DNA from: Thamnaconus septentrionalis
Lineage: Eukaryota; Chordata; Actinopteri; Tetraodontiformes; Monacanthidae
Assembly: GCA_009823395.1 (NCBI GenBank)
Contig: CM020509.1
Span: forward strand, 4,973,501 to 5,037,500
Direction: 5' to 3'
DNA length: 64,000 bases
Shown here: positions 26,157 through 35,771 of the stretch, piece after piece
Layout of the letters: each line of letters starts with the position of its first letter
Position numbering within the stretch: the stretch's first letter is position 1
Program-made: the position numbers and the translations under genes
The notes under the pieces: model-generated
What the model was told of the DNA's origin: nothing
The model's database searches: none
What the model saw: only the letters and a program-made list of their open reading frames with translations

Positions 26157-29100
26157 TTCCACTGACGTTGCTGGACATCATGATGGTGAGCAGGGACTTG
26201 TTGTGCGAGTTGAAGGCGACGTTGAGGGTGGAGGCCTGGATCATGATGAGGATGGAGTGGCAGACTGACAGGCAGCCGCTGAGGAAAACAACTCCAGCGC
26301 GTTTACCACGGATAACACGTCATCATTATTGATAATGTAAAAAAAATAAAAAATAAAAAGATAGAGAACGTTGGAGAGTTCACACGAAAAAAAAAAACAA
26401 CCAAACAAAAAATACACAGTAGCCTGGTCCAAGTCAGGCTGACTTAGTCATGGATGGACAAACATCAAACCCCAGAAAACGCTATTAAAAACTCAACACT
26501 GCACTCATCCTTGCTGCCTCCCTCACTCTGACTCACATCGTGTTCTGCCATTTAGGCCTGAACAATACAAAACAGATGCTTGTCATCCTTCCTGCTTTGG
26601 AGGTCAGACAAGCACAAGCATTCGTCTAAAGGTCATCTCTGGAGGAAAGGTTTTCCTTTCCTTTCTGTTCTAAAAGAACAACTTTCAGAAAATTGACGCA
26701 GCTCTTTCAGCTCGAGCAGGATACAGACGTAGATGACAGCCATGAAGAAGTGGGGGATGACGCCGATGCTGTCTCTTTTCCTTTCTTTGGGTTCTGTGGC
26801 TGTCCAGTAGAGAGCGTCCAGGATGTCTTGACCAAAGGAGGAGAAGAGCCGATCAGCCACCTGACAGAGGGTGGAGGAAAATCATGACAAGCATAGTTTG
26901 ATTTTCATCATTTGATAATTCTCCTCATCAGGGTTGCAGGAAACCACTCTTTAGTTCAGCAGTGCAAATAATCTCCAGCTCCTCGCTTTGTTTTTTTTGT
27001 GCCTTGTCAAACAGTTGCGTTACCTCCAGCATGTTGTAGATGATGTAGAGTTTGATGACGGACTGGCCTCTGATCAGGTGGTACATCATGGCGTAGTCCA
27101 GGTAATGTGTCATGGAGAAGGACAGCAGCAGGATGAGGGCCTTCAGGATGTCGCACACATGCGCTGGCTGCAGCAGCCGAGACCCACTGAACACACACAC
27201 ACACACACACACACACCCACACACACACACACACACAGAAAGAACAATGTAAAGCCAACCACGTTACCCAGTGTTTTAGTCTGACAGGGAAGTATTTGAT
27301 TTCATTTCCTGTTGCATGGATTTAAAATTGGACATCACTTCTCGTCTACTGTTGTAGTTGTGAACGTTTGTGATTGTTGTTTTGTTATATTAAGACTTAT
27401 TGCTGCTGAGGACAGCAGAGTGTCAACAGAATGGCAGCTGACATGCAACACGGCAGGCAGATACGTTAGTGTTTGTACCCTGACGTGACAAACATCATCC
27501 TTGACAATCACGCACAGAAATGATCATGACCGAATGAAAACAAACAAATTTGCACAACATGAAGATTTTTTTGTTTGTTTTTTTTATTCACTTGACATCA
27601 GCAGCAGCTGTTCTGTCACACTGTGCAATCTGGAGGCAAACTTTTTCAAATCTTGCACAGCCGACTGACTTGGAGCAGCTGAAGAATCCCAATTTAACCA
27701 CAGCCTACCAGCAGCTTCCTCTGCGGGAGGAAGCCTGTCAGGGACACTACCAGTGACGATGCACTGACACATCAGATGGATTTTTCTCATTTATTTTGCC
27801 CAGTCTGTTTGAATCTGGGGGACTCTCACCGATCCAGCTGCCATGCAGGGTCACATGCACCGGTAAACACTGGTGGCATCAGGAAGACATGAAACACACA
27901 AACTAGGGTTGCCAGACTAAAACTTTTCAGAGTTTCTTTTTCTTAATATAAATGTGTGAAGATTACACATTGGAGAGACATCTCCTCCCGGCTTGGCACG
28001 CGCGCAGAATAAACAGAAGCCGCCGTCACGATAATAGTTTGAAAATATTCACCAAACGCCTAGAACACAGCGCGCAGAAGGGGCAGCTGTGCCACAAACA
28101 AAACGTTGTGTAACCACAACAAGAAAGTGACAAGAAGAAAGCCACTTAAGCCTGTTGATTTATCCTCTTCACTGGCGCGCCACCTGCAACCACATCACAG
28201 GGGAGCCACTGATTTCCAACGATCACAGGCCCATTAAATGACTTGTTCACGGGTAAATAAAGTCTGTTCAACAGGAGATGCAGCACACAAAACAACAGCA
28301 AATAGTCTGATTGATAGATATTTCAGCTGTAACCTATCTCATTTTTATGATCATGATTCAGTCCCTTAAATAAGATTGTCTCCCTCCTGTTAGTGAGACT
28401 GATTGCACCGCATAAATAAAAGAGGTTTAGTCATCCCACCTTTTTGGATAGATTCTCAGCGTCATTACCAGAATAGCTGCAACAAAAAAAAAAACGGTCT
28501 GGTGCGCCAAGAACGGCACGACATCCTTAAAAATGTGTTTCAAACGATGCGTTTCCAACGTGTGAAGCTCTTAACGGCGCCGGCTGTCAGCGGCAGCCTT
28601 GGGAAGATGCTAATAGGGAGGCTGTCAAATCCATAGGGCCAGTTATTTGGTATTAACTGAGAGAGCCAGACAAGAAAAAGCAGAGAGAGAGGGAGAGGCG
28701 GCTTAATTGTAGGACATCTGGCGCATTCTGCACGTCGGCTGAGTGACACGTTTAGACATCCACGACCGCCGCCAAGACGTATACGTTTCATCTATTCACA
28801 AACTGGTGTCAGAGAGCATTTCTGAGCATGTGCGCGCAGCAGAACCCAGCGTAATTGCGCCAAGTCGCTGTGAGACACTCGGGCTAACAGCAGAGAAAAA
28901 AGGGTGGTGGGAGGAGGAGGGGGCAGCTACTATAAAAGCCTTCATTACCTTAATCAACTTAAGGGCGCCTCGATCAATCTTGCAACCCCAAATACAGCAC
29001 AGCTCCCTCCCGCAGCATTCGAGCAATTTGAAAGATGAGAGAGGGGAACGAGAAAGTCGTGCCTGTTGAGAAAGCGGAAGCGCGTGTGAGGTGCGAAGGA

Positions 29101-32100
29101 GATCTCAGCTAATTCAGGGCGAATTCAACCACTGCAGAACACCTGAGGAGGGAGTGCGAATGCGTTTTACACCCGCTGATGACGACAAACGAGCTTCCCC
29201 CCAAAAGGAACACAGCCGCTCCAAAGTTCGGCTGGCAATGTGATCGCGCAAAAAGACCAAAGATCCCCTCTGTTGTTTTGACCGGCTGCATCCAGTTGTG
29301 ATTTAAGGCTGGGAAGCGCCGTCTCGGCTCCCTCCGCCCGAGGCTGCAACTCCACCCAGAGCTGATCAATATGAATGAGGCCTGGGCGAGAATGATAAGT
29401 CGCAGCTTTTCCCGAAAAACATGTTTTGATAAAAAGCAGATTTGGTATTCAGGTGGTTGAAGACGGCCGATGCATCTCATTCTTATCCACGCAGCAGCAG
29501 CAGCACGTGCGACTGTGCGGCAGGTTGAGGCTGCTGCAGTGCACTATCTCTGTTGCACAGGCATTATTTCCCCATGTCTCTCTCTCTCTCTCTCTCTCTC
29601 ACTCACAAATACACACACACACACGTGCAAATTATGTACGTCTGACTACAGTCGCTTTTGCATTCCATGGCGCCGTGGCTGCTTGCTGTTTGTAAATTAT
29701 CGCAGTGGGTATTAAGAGCCTGTCGGGGAAAATGAGGGAAAAAGGTTGATTTGTGTGAGCGAATCAGCATTTTGGTTAAAAAAGTACTTTTGCTTTGGAG
29801 GAGAATATTTGTGGATTTCTGCCCTGTACGGGTAAACAAGACTTAACCTGATTCAGCATCTGTCCACATAGTTGGTGAGGGGTTTAGGAGGGGGGACGTT
29901 ACATTAAAAGGCAACGACCACTAGATGTGCAATTTGCAATACATAAAAATATTGAATTGATTGAAAACCAAAGCCCTTAATAATACAGCGTCAGAGCCTT
30001 AATGCGTTTGATTCGCTGCTCATGTGGAGCCCTAGAGGTGCGAGTTAGCCATGCAGACATTAATATATATGATTATTTCCAATTGCGGGGACATGGTTTT
30101 ACTGAGAGAAACTGTCTCGCTGACATTTATCCACGGTGAGCCGCTGCCCGGCAGTATAGATGCTGGAACGCAGGACATCTTCTAACGCACGCCAAACACA
30201 TTTTCTTTGCTCGCGCTTCAAGTCGCTGCTCTCCAAGCGTCTCTGGAAGCCATCGAAGTGGTCGTGCAAGGAATAAACTGATGCTCCGCTGAAAATAACT
30301 CAGTGCTGTCGTCGAGGTCCTTTGCAACACGCACACTGCACGTGTTGACCATGTGACGACTATATGTCGTGCAGCCGTCACGGCGGCTGATCAGTGTGCG
30401 ATGAAAAGTGTAAAATGTGTGCTGAAGTGAAGTCAGGCAGACTGACAATGTCCTCTACAAGGCCCCTGTGGTTGCACGTATAGAACAGCAGCAGCCCACA
30501 TATGACTCCTGCTGGACAAATTTGGTTCTGCGGGCACACATGCACAAACGTGCACTGCATGGGTTCACTAATGAGTTACTGTGGCCAGAGCAGACTGGGA
30601 AAAGCTGCAAAGTTCAGGCCATCGGTGAACTTATGCCCAGACCTGTGGTTCAAGTATGCAGCTTCATCGAAACCTCACAACATGAACTGTGATGAGAGTG
30701 AACATGCACGCGTCTCCCTTGCAATCAACGCGGCTGCTCCGAAAGCTGCAGCGACAGAGCTGCCGAATGTATTGACAGACAAGATGGAGATGGGGAGAAA
30801 CCGGTGGATGATGAATGTGCACCATACAATATTAATAATAGTAAATATTCATCAGCGTTCTGATAATGCGTACCTGCTTCTCCTGCAGTAGGGGCATGTG
30901 TGTGTTCTGCAGGGCAGAGGAAGGCAAGCAAAGAACCACAGTGAACGATAGGCTGTCAGTGACCACCAGGGGGCGCCGGTTACATATGGCTTCAAAATGC
31001 TAATTTCTAGCGCTGGCTACTTTCTGGTTTCCAAGTTGGAGTAGCAGTGGGATAAATCACAATATCTCAAATATTTGTCTGGATGCAGCTAATCCATAAA
31101 CCATAGCTGCTACGCGCACATTCTGCCGAGGATTAAACTTCCTGTCACCCATTTTTATTTATTTATTTATTTTTAAGTTGGATTTCAAAATTTTAAGAGA
31201 CCTTTCGGCTTGACTGCTCCTCTTTGCAAATAATGCTAATGTAACTAGCAGAACCGTGTCAAGTGGACCATGTGCGTGAAGCTGCCCTGCTGCGGTGGGA
31301 TCCTTTCCCCGTCTAACAAGGAACGCAGGCTTATTTTAAGTCTGTACCTCCTGTCTTTTTTCTTTTTTCTTCAATGTGCGCAGGTGTGTGCAAGGTTATG
31401 GCTCTAGCAGTCTCGAAACGAGGCTCCTACCTGAAGCCGCAGCATGGCAGAGTGAGGAGGCGCAGCACTGCCAGAAGCACCCTGAGCGGCAGCAGCGTGA
31501 AGACGTACAGGAAGGCGTCCAGGCACAGGAAGAAGCCAAAGATCATCAGCTACGAAGGAAAGTCACACAGCAACACCTTTATAACTCAAACAACAGCGCA
31601 TTAAAAAAAACACACCTCAAAATGACATATTGACCAGTGGGACTGGTTACATGTTGGAATAACAAAAGTATTTCAGAGAGCAAACGTGTTACATTCCTAC
31701 TGAATGGAAAACACATGGCTGTAAGCAGAATACAACTGCGACTCATCGGTTTGTTGTAGCGGCTGATTCAGGCGAATCGGTTTCATGGTTAAACACTGCC
31801 ACCTGGTGGTTATTGGGAGAGATTAAAGAAGGAGTATATTGGCGTTCAACGCTGGAGATAGTTATAACTATTAATTGGAGAGCACTGCCACCTGCTGGCA
31901 TTAAATAATTTCGTGCACCACAGCGATTCCTACTTATCAAAACGTTTTTTTTGTTTTTTTTTTTTTTTTATAGCTTGTGTTCGTGCTTCAGGAAATGTAA
32001 TGATCAGCTTTGGATTGTAATAGTCATTCCATTAAGAATTATTCTGATTAAAGTGAATCACTTGATGTTCAGAAAGCAGCATGCAAGGATGCAGTGTCAG

Positions 32101-34893
32101 CCATCCTCAAAACAAATAAATCAGATAATACGTGTTAAAAACTTTAGCATAGCATAGCACAAAAGCCGCACATTTGCTGGAGAGACGTGAATGACGCTCA
32201 CTCAGCTACGTGCCAGTTACATGGCCTATTTGTGTGTGAACAGCAGAAAGATGGAGATGAATGAGGGAAAACCCGGCAGCCGAGTTCTGGGTTATTGTGC
32301 GGCACCTTCTCCAGCTCCTTGGGAATGCGCATGAACGTGTAAACGCGGTCCCGGCGCTCCTTGTATTTGGCCTCATTGTGTTCCAGGAAGTAGCCCCTGG
32401 TGAGCTCTGCGGCAACGAAGCGCGGCAGGGACAGATCTGGAACAATGTCAGAACATCGGCGTTACAACAGCGGCAACAATCCTCATGCCCACACACACAC
32501 AGCAACCCACAATGCACACAGCCATCAACACAATGATGGTGTTCATCAAAGACAAAGAGGAAGCAACCGCTCTGTCTTCCGTGGGAATACGGCTGCACCC
32601 TGGTGTATTCCGCTGAGTCACTAGAACTGTCAAAAATGAGTATATCGTAATTTGGGTGTGTAAAAGGTGTCAGTTAAAGTTTACATTGATTTAAATTCAG
32701 ATGGCATCTTCCTCCAAAACACCAAGATTTCAAAACCATTATTACAGTGTGAAAATGGTGAAGAATTTAGCATTTTCTCAAGTCTGGTGTCTTTATGTTT
32801 ACATTTGAAAATGTTAGAAACTAGTTAGTTTTAAAGAATCTTTCCTTATGAGCAAATTTAACTATGACTTTTTTTTTTCCTGTCCAATATTGACTCTCCA
32901 GTGTGGACTAACAGCTCCTGGGCCAAATGCACATGATCAAATAAGGATGTGGATCAGATTAAACAGTGCAGAATGTGGACGGTTCTGCTACAGGCCACAG
33001 CAGATAAAACGGTAAAGTCTGACAAAGTCCAGGACGCCGGAGACGTCTCTCATGCCTTATCTCGACTCCAGTGTTTGACACAGAACATGACAGAACTGTC
33101 CTAGTAGTGAGGCCGCGACTACAATTTAATTCCTGAGCGTTTGCTGCACTGGCACAAAACAGCCGATGATAGAACTGGATAAGTCGTGAGAGCCGTCCAC
33201 TGTTCTGCTTCAACAAAGCGACAGTTAAAGAGCTCTGGCAGTACCCTGGCCGCTGTCAGTCATAGGGAGCACAGCAGCAGCGGTGGCGGCGGCTCTGGTC
33301 AGGAATACAGAGGAGGCAGCGGTGTTCCACGGAACACCGACCTTTCACAACCAGCACACCGTTGCTCTGCTGCTGTTTCATTGATCAGACTTTAATCTTA
33401 GTGATGATCCCTGACCTTTAAAGGCCGAGCTTGCAACGTTATAAAAGGGATCGACCGGCCTTAAATGACATAAAAGTTACACACCACAGAAGTTGCATTG
33501 TGTCATCTAAATCTGTGGTGGTAAGCATTTTTATTTAGGTGAAGTGCACCGTGTACAACAACTCTGATGTCAAATCGTGTACATTAAAAAAAAACTAAAA
33601 CAAAAAAAACCCCAAAATGTACATTATTTATATAACCTATGCAGTGGAATTGGGGATGCAAGTTATCAATTAACTCTTTGTTAGTTGATTGACCTTATTG
33701 ATCGATTAATGATCAATTGATAAGCAGCGATTTTTCCTGAGAACCTAAATTTCACGTTGAAAAATGTGTGAGGAACACATTATTTAACCCTTAAATAATG
33801 CTCAGGGTCCAATGTGACCCATCTTTACATTAGAGAACAGCAAAAACACCCTAAACATGTATCCTCTCACTTTAAGTTGACTTCTAATGGGTCACACTTT
33901 CCTTTCTTTCTTTTCTTTTTTTTTTTTTTTGAAAGTTGTTTAAAAGTAACTTGTTCCAGGTATATTATGACCATCACAGTATCTACAGGTGAATTGCTCT
34001 TTCCTGCCACTACAATGTTATAATATTAATTACCCGTGTAAAAAATGTTAAATTAATTGCGACTAAATTAATTTAATCAATTAAATTCTTAATTGATTAA
34101 TTGTTAACATACTGGCTTTTGTTATTCATTTTAATCATTGAAGTTGTAGTTTACTCGACATCAGTCAAACCTTAAAGGTAAAGTGAGGAGAGCAAAAGGG
34201 AATCGAACTGAATTGAAATGCAGACACTTCCGTGTTGCCAAAGTTCGTTTAATAAATACCCACAGAAGTTTGTCGTGACGCCATACTAACTAAATTGATT
34301 ATGTATCGGGTAACTTGAGGCGGGTTAAAAACCAAAAAACATAAAAACAAAACTAAACGGACCATAACCTCTCAGTCATAGACGTAAATTTAGGTAAAAG
34401 TGGCCTTAAATTTGGGCGACACTCTTATTGGCAACCATGACTTGACTGGTCATCGAGCTAGAACTACTGAGGGCGACAGTGTGACACAACGACACATAGC
34501 GTCGCTGATTGGTCCAGATGTTGCTTAACGACCAAGCCTCCATAACAACATTTTACAATTAAAATGACAGTGGCTGCCTCTAAAGTTTGCGGATTTTCTG
34601 TGCAGTGACAACACTCGGTTCACTCCACTGCTCTTGTCATCCAGCCGACGCCGTGACGTTATTTACGGCCGAGAGAGGTGGGGGTCCGTCCGTCAACGTT
34701 TACCTGCGGATTGCTCCTGATGCTCTCTCCGGACGGCGTCGATGTCGTAAAACCCCAGCGTTTCCGGCAGCGTCGCGGTGAGGCCGATCTTCCCCGACAT
34801 ATGCAAGTCGCCCCACGGTCTCCTCTGCCTGGCGCTCGGCTCGGGTTCGCCTCGTTTCTCCTCGGACAGCTGGCTCCCCGACAGCTCCGCCAT
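18097..34893 (-). CDS. tapt1: Tapt1, complete gene of 14 coding exons
   Basis: TAPT1 (transmembrane anterior posterior transformation 1) is a polytopic membrane protein of the DUF747/Emp65 family. It is linked to the secretory pathway, partners the SUN-like protein SUCO, and localises to the ciliary base; human loss causes a lethal osteochondrodysplasia with ciliary defects. Fourteen exons join in frame (190, 131, 119, 163, 136, 98, 70, 81, 110, 60, 69, 77, 203 and 347 nt) into 617 residues, against about 567 in human. Hallmarks include ELTRGYFLEHNEAKY (exon 2), MMYHLIRGQSVIKLYIIYNM (exon 4), FGQDILDALYWTATEPKERK (exon 5), KHAFITKFN (exon 9) and the C-terminal EIDRFTLCGNRID. The extra length is low-complexity sequence in exons 13-14. 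The start is the ATG at 34,893 in context GAAGATGG; an upstream in-frame GTG is not used. All introns are GT-AG. Confidence 0.96.
18444..20398 (-). other. tapt1: tapt1 intron 13 (1,955 bp)
   Basis: GTGAGC donor and CAG acceptor. It carries a hAT/Charlie-like fragment near its 5' end (19,996-20,333). No other exon is seen. Confidence 0.85.
19996..20333. mobile_element. hAT/Charlie-like fragment
   Basis: The left end (CAGGCTTGGGCAAACTGTGG, then GGGGGCC and TGTGGCCCG) has the look of hAT-Charlie termini. The right side ends near TTTGGAACAAATTGTGGCCCC, without a clean inverted terminus or target duplication, so it is degraded. It ends about 65 bp from the tapt1 exon 13 donor. Confidence 0.5.
20399..20601 (-). 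CDS. tapt1: tapt1 exon 13
   Basis: It encodes GLVSLKLLNSIVLLGKSCVY (last conserved hydrophobic segment) then IKRAKMEDQLFQ, matching human KEAKMEEKL, followed by a fish-type alanine-rich tail with a six-Ala run. A (GCC)n triplet tract encodes the alanines. Enters phase 2, leaves phase 1 at GTGAGC. Confidence 0.95.
20888..21095 (+). repeat. Dispersed repeat family R1, near-complete copy
   Basis: It runs from CTCCAGAAAACAGCATATTT and the AGCCCTCTGTTTAAAGCC core to the terminal palindrome CCCTTTGTGATGTCACAAGC, inside tapt1 intron 12. It is slightly longer than the other copies in the middle. Confidence 0.75.
22072..22122. repeat. Cluster of short perfect palindromes/inverted repeats
   Basis: CACGTTATAACGTG (22,072-22,085) is a perfect 14-bp palindrome. 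It overlaps an 11-bp perfect stem: TGAAACTATCA at 22,084-22,094 and TGATAGTTTCA at 22,112-22,122. Confidence 0.85.
22403..22432. repeat. R1 repeat, palindromic end only
   Basis: ACCCTTTGTGATGTCACCAA followed by GGGCACTGATA matches the terminal palindrome of R1; the rest of the element is not evident. It lies about 110 bp from tapt1 exon 12. Confidence 0.5.
22542..22618 (-). CDS. tapt1: tapt1 exon 12
   Basis: It encodes LIRVLMNSVKIQGALSYTCV and FLFYLG, matching human LIRVVTSSIKVQGILSYACV. Exit is phase 2 at GTAGGT; this donor rather than the G one base earlier is required by the phase of exon 13. A 133-bp intron separates it from exon 11. Confidence 0.95.
22752..22820 (-). CDS. tapt1: tapt1 exon 11
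   Basis: It encodes ACTDYSDSVARRMGFIPLPV followed by AVL, nearly identical to the human segment. Phase 0 at both ends; donor GTGAGA, acceptor GCAG. Introns either side are 88 and 133 bp. Confidence 0.96.
22909..22968 (-). CDS. tapt1: tapt1 exon 10
   Basis: It encodes VYIEYRASLAFDLVSSRQKN (human VYSEYRASLAFDLVSSRQKN). Phase 0 at both ends; donor GTAAGC. Confidence 0.96.
23309..23418 (-). CDS. tapt1: tapt1 exon 9
   Basis: After completing an Asp codon it encodes YMWALLPDVVVVIISEVVVD followed by VIKHAFITKFNEIPAD. A hydrophobic Val/Ile-rich segment is followed by the strongly conserved KHAFITKFN motif. Donor GTGAGT, phase 0 exit. Intron 9 (22,969-23,308) is 340 bp with nothing else in it. Confidence 0.96.
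24395..24510. repeat. Fish AGTAAAAGTA-type repeat fragment
   Basis: The sequence AAAGTATTCAC...CAGTAAAAGTACGGATAC...GAAAGTAAAAGTATATTCC resembles a widespread teleost transposon-derived repeat. The match is from memory and the edges are approximate. Confidence 0.45.
24650..24732 (+). repeat. R1 repeat copy with internal deletion
   Basis: It keeps the left core (GCAGCATGTTCAGCCCTGTG) and the right palindromic end (GCCCTTTGTGATGTCAAAAA) but lacks most of the middle. Confidence 0.6.
24804..24884 (-). CDS. tapt1: tapt1 exon 8
   Basis: It encodes (D)IKERFTNHILLLVVCVRNLE followed by QFAWKP, matching human DIKERFTNYVLLLIVCLRNM. Enters and leaves in phase 1; donor GTGAGC. A (CTT)n tract lies about 75 bp upstream of the acceptor in the transcript. 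Confidence 0.96.
24885..25674 (-). other. tapt1: tapt1 intron 7 (790 bp)
   Basis: It has a (GAA)n tract at 24,961-24,991 (CTT in the transcript), GC-rich sequence around 25,100-25,260 and A-runs near 25,455. No exon. Confidence 0.8.
25675..25744 (-). CDS. tapt1: tapt1 exon 7
   Basis: It encodes FIEIKGSVFKKFGKNNLFQM and SNS, matching human FVEIKGSVFKKFEKNNLFQM. Phase 0 entry after CGCAG; phase 1 exit at GTAAGA. Intron 6 (25,745-26,166) is 422 bp and begins with a CA-repeat tract. Confidence 0.96.
26119..26153. repeat. (GT)n microsatellite next to the tapt1 exon 6 donor
   Basis: In the tapt1 transcript this reads (CA)n and starts 13 nt after the exon 6 donor. Confidence 0.95.
26167..26264 (-). 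CDS. tapt1: tapt1 exon 6
   Basis: It encodes (F)CHSILIMIQASTLNVAFNSH followed by NKSLLTIMMSSN, matching human FLHAILIMVQATTLNVAFNS. The donor GTCAGT is slightly weak. Intron 5 (26,265-26,724) is 460 bp and contains A-rich stretches only. Confidence 0.95.
26725..26860 (-). CDS. tapt1: tapt1 exon 5
   Basis: It encodes VADRLFSSFGQDILDALYWT then ATEPKERKRDSIGVIPHFFM and AVIYV. The segment is almost identical to human. The donor GTATCC is a poor match to consensus, but the phase-1 exit is required to complete Phe at the start of exon 6. Confidence 0.94.
27024..27186 (-). CDS. tapt1: tapt1 exon 4
   Basis: It encodes SGSRLLQPAHVCDILKALIL, LLSFSMTHYLDYA and MMYHLIRGQSVIKLYIIYNM, followed by LE, the most conserved part of the family. 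Its acceptor (TTCAG) is preceded directly by a (TG)n tract in the transcript. Intron 4 (26,861-27,023) is 163 bp. Confidence 0.96.
27190..27237. repeat. (CA)n microsatellite forming the tapt1 exon 4 acceptor tract
   Basis: In the transcript it is (TG)n and ends 3 nt before the exon, leaving TTCAG as the acceptor. It therefore replaces an ordinary polypyrimidine tract. Confidence 0.95.
27238..31430 (-). other. tapt1: tapt1 intron 3, remaining part
   Basis: This is the largest tapt1 intron (27,187-31,430, 4.2 kb). It contains a (CT)n/(CA)n tract at 29,577-29,624 and a CTCF-like motif at 30,961. Open frames at 28,743-29,480 and 30,502-30,891 have no family features. No exon is recognised. Confidence 0.75.
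30961..30978 (+). promoter_or_regulatory. CTCF-like motif
   Basis: GACCACCAGGGGGCGCCG contains CCACCAGGGGGCGC, a full match to the vertebrate CTCF core. It lies in tapt1 intron 3. Occupancy is unknown. Confidence 0.5.
31431..31549 (-). CDS. tapt1: tapt1 exon 3
   Basis: It encodes LMIFGFFLCLDAFLYVFTLL then PLRVLLAVLRLLTLPCCGF, the first long hydrophobic region (human LMVFGIFLCLDAFLYVFTLL). Enters phase 0 after CGTAG and leaves phase 2 at GTAGGA. Confidence 0.95.
31794..31813 (-). promoter_or_regulatory. CTCF-like motif
   Basis: The minus strand reads AACCACCAGGTGGCAGTG, a perfect match to the consensus CCACCAGGTGGCAG. It faces the plus-strand site at 30,961. Confidence 0.5.
31883..31900 (-). 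promoter_or_regulatory. CTCF-like motif
   Basis: The minus strand reads TGCCAGCAGGTGGCAGTG, a perfect match to CCAGCAGGTGGCAG. It is 89 bp from the preceding site, in the same orientation. Confidence 0.5.
32306..32436 (-). CDS. tapt1: tapt1 exon 2
   Basis: It encodes (D)LSLPRFVAAELTRGYFLEHN, EAKYKERRDRVYTFM and RIPKELEK, matching human LSLLRFLSAELTRGYFLEHN. Acceptor TTCCAG; donor GTGCCG is weak. No start codon lies at its beginning, so it is missed by simple ATG-to-stop searches. Confidence 0.95.
32437..34703 (-). other. tapt1: tapt1 intron 1 (2,267 bp)
   Basis: AT-rich. The segment at about 33,650-34,110 is rich in ATTAAT/AATTGATTAA inverted motifs and looks transposon-derived, but I could not define its ends. 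No exon is seen. Confidence 0.75.
34704..34893 (-). CDS. tapt1: tapt1 exon 1 (start codon)
   Basis: Starting MAELSGSQLSEEKRGEPEPS, it encodes a hydrophilic N-terminus that ends in LPETLGFYDIDAVRREHQEQ and SA. The TETLGFY-type motif is shared with human. The ATG has a near-ideal context (GAAGATGG). Exit is phase 1 at GTAAAC. Confidence 0.94.
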
Positions 34894-35010
34894 CTTCGCT
34901 GTGGCCGCGGCCGCTGCTGTCAGCACCGCCGCGTCGCTCTGTCGACGTCATCGAAAACAACCGACGTCATAGACACGTGACGGCAATCGCGCCCTTCGCA
35001 TCTCGGAATT
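34894..35010 (-). promoter_or_regulatory. tapt1: tapt1 core promoter/5' UTR with ACGT and E-box motifs
   Basis: On the minus strand, 5' to 3', it reads GTCACGTGTC (34,971-34,980; E-box next to a CRE half-site), ATGACGTCG (34,962-34,970) and ATGACGTCG (34,943-34,951). There is no TATA box. The two ATGACGTCG sites contain ATGs that would open upstream frames if transcribed. Confidence 0.55.
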
Positions 35011-35771
35011 AGCTTAATGCTTTCGCCGAAGCCTTTGACTTATTGAAAGTTAATAAAACAATGTTTATTTGTTTCTTTATGTTGTTGTTTTTATAAAATG
35101 GATTTGTCTCCTTTAAAGTAGTAGGTTTTGTCGCTGTTATTTAATATAAGTTGAAGGCCATCAAGGAAAATGTTGAAATAACAACAGCATAATTAGAGTG
35201 ATAACACAACATATCAATATAATACTACAATGGGAAACAAATCTAAAATAAAATAAAATATAAAACGACCCAAACAAAACCAAAACACTTAATGTAATAC
35301 CAAAACTTGTCCACTTGGTGTCGACAAAGGCCCACCAACAACACCGTTTGTCATCTGCTGTTTTCAATGACCTTTCAATGGAGCCCTGCTTGAAGGACCA
35401 TAGTTAATGTTTTAAGTGGCTTACATTTTCATACTAAAGTACAGCTCTAAATAAAAGGCTGAATAAAGATTTATAATTCAATTATTTAGTACAACATAGC
35501 CGTCAAATTAAACATAGATCAAAAAATTATTTTTAGTGCGGGTGCAAAACACATTTCAGAGGAAATATAAAACTAATTTTGAGTGAAACGTTAACCCATG
35601 ATTAAATGTAAGATGGTGTTGTGTATAAATAAACAAATACGAGGTGAGGTGTATGATGATCCCCATGTTTCAAATATTTTCTTTCTAATGTTACTGCCAG
35701 ATAAGATAAATAAAGAAAGAAAGAAACAGTAGCAGCCACCTAAAACCACATGAAGCTCATTTTAAGCACGG
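35011..35771. other. Intergenic spacer between tapt1 and ldb2
   Basis: AT-rich, no gene recognised. It contains AAATA/AAAT-rich runs and no CpG enrichment. Confidence 0.5.

Larger units (their letters stand above)
31550..32305 (-). other. tapt1: tapt1 intron 2 (756 bp) with two CTCF-like motifs
   Basis: Two minus-strand CTCF-like cores at 31,794-31,813 and 31,883-31,900 are annotated separately. A T-run lies near 31,945-31,970. No exon. Confidence 0.8.

Noticed and set aside
33650..34110. AATTGATTAATT-rich region as a TIR element
   Set aside because: Many short AT-rich inversions but no definable termini or target duplication.
34894..34926. N-terminal extension of Tapt1 (starting LTAAAAATAK)
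   Set aside because: The codon at 34,926-34,924 is GTG, and the ATG at 34,893 has an ideal context.
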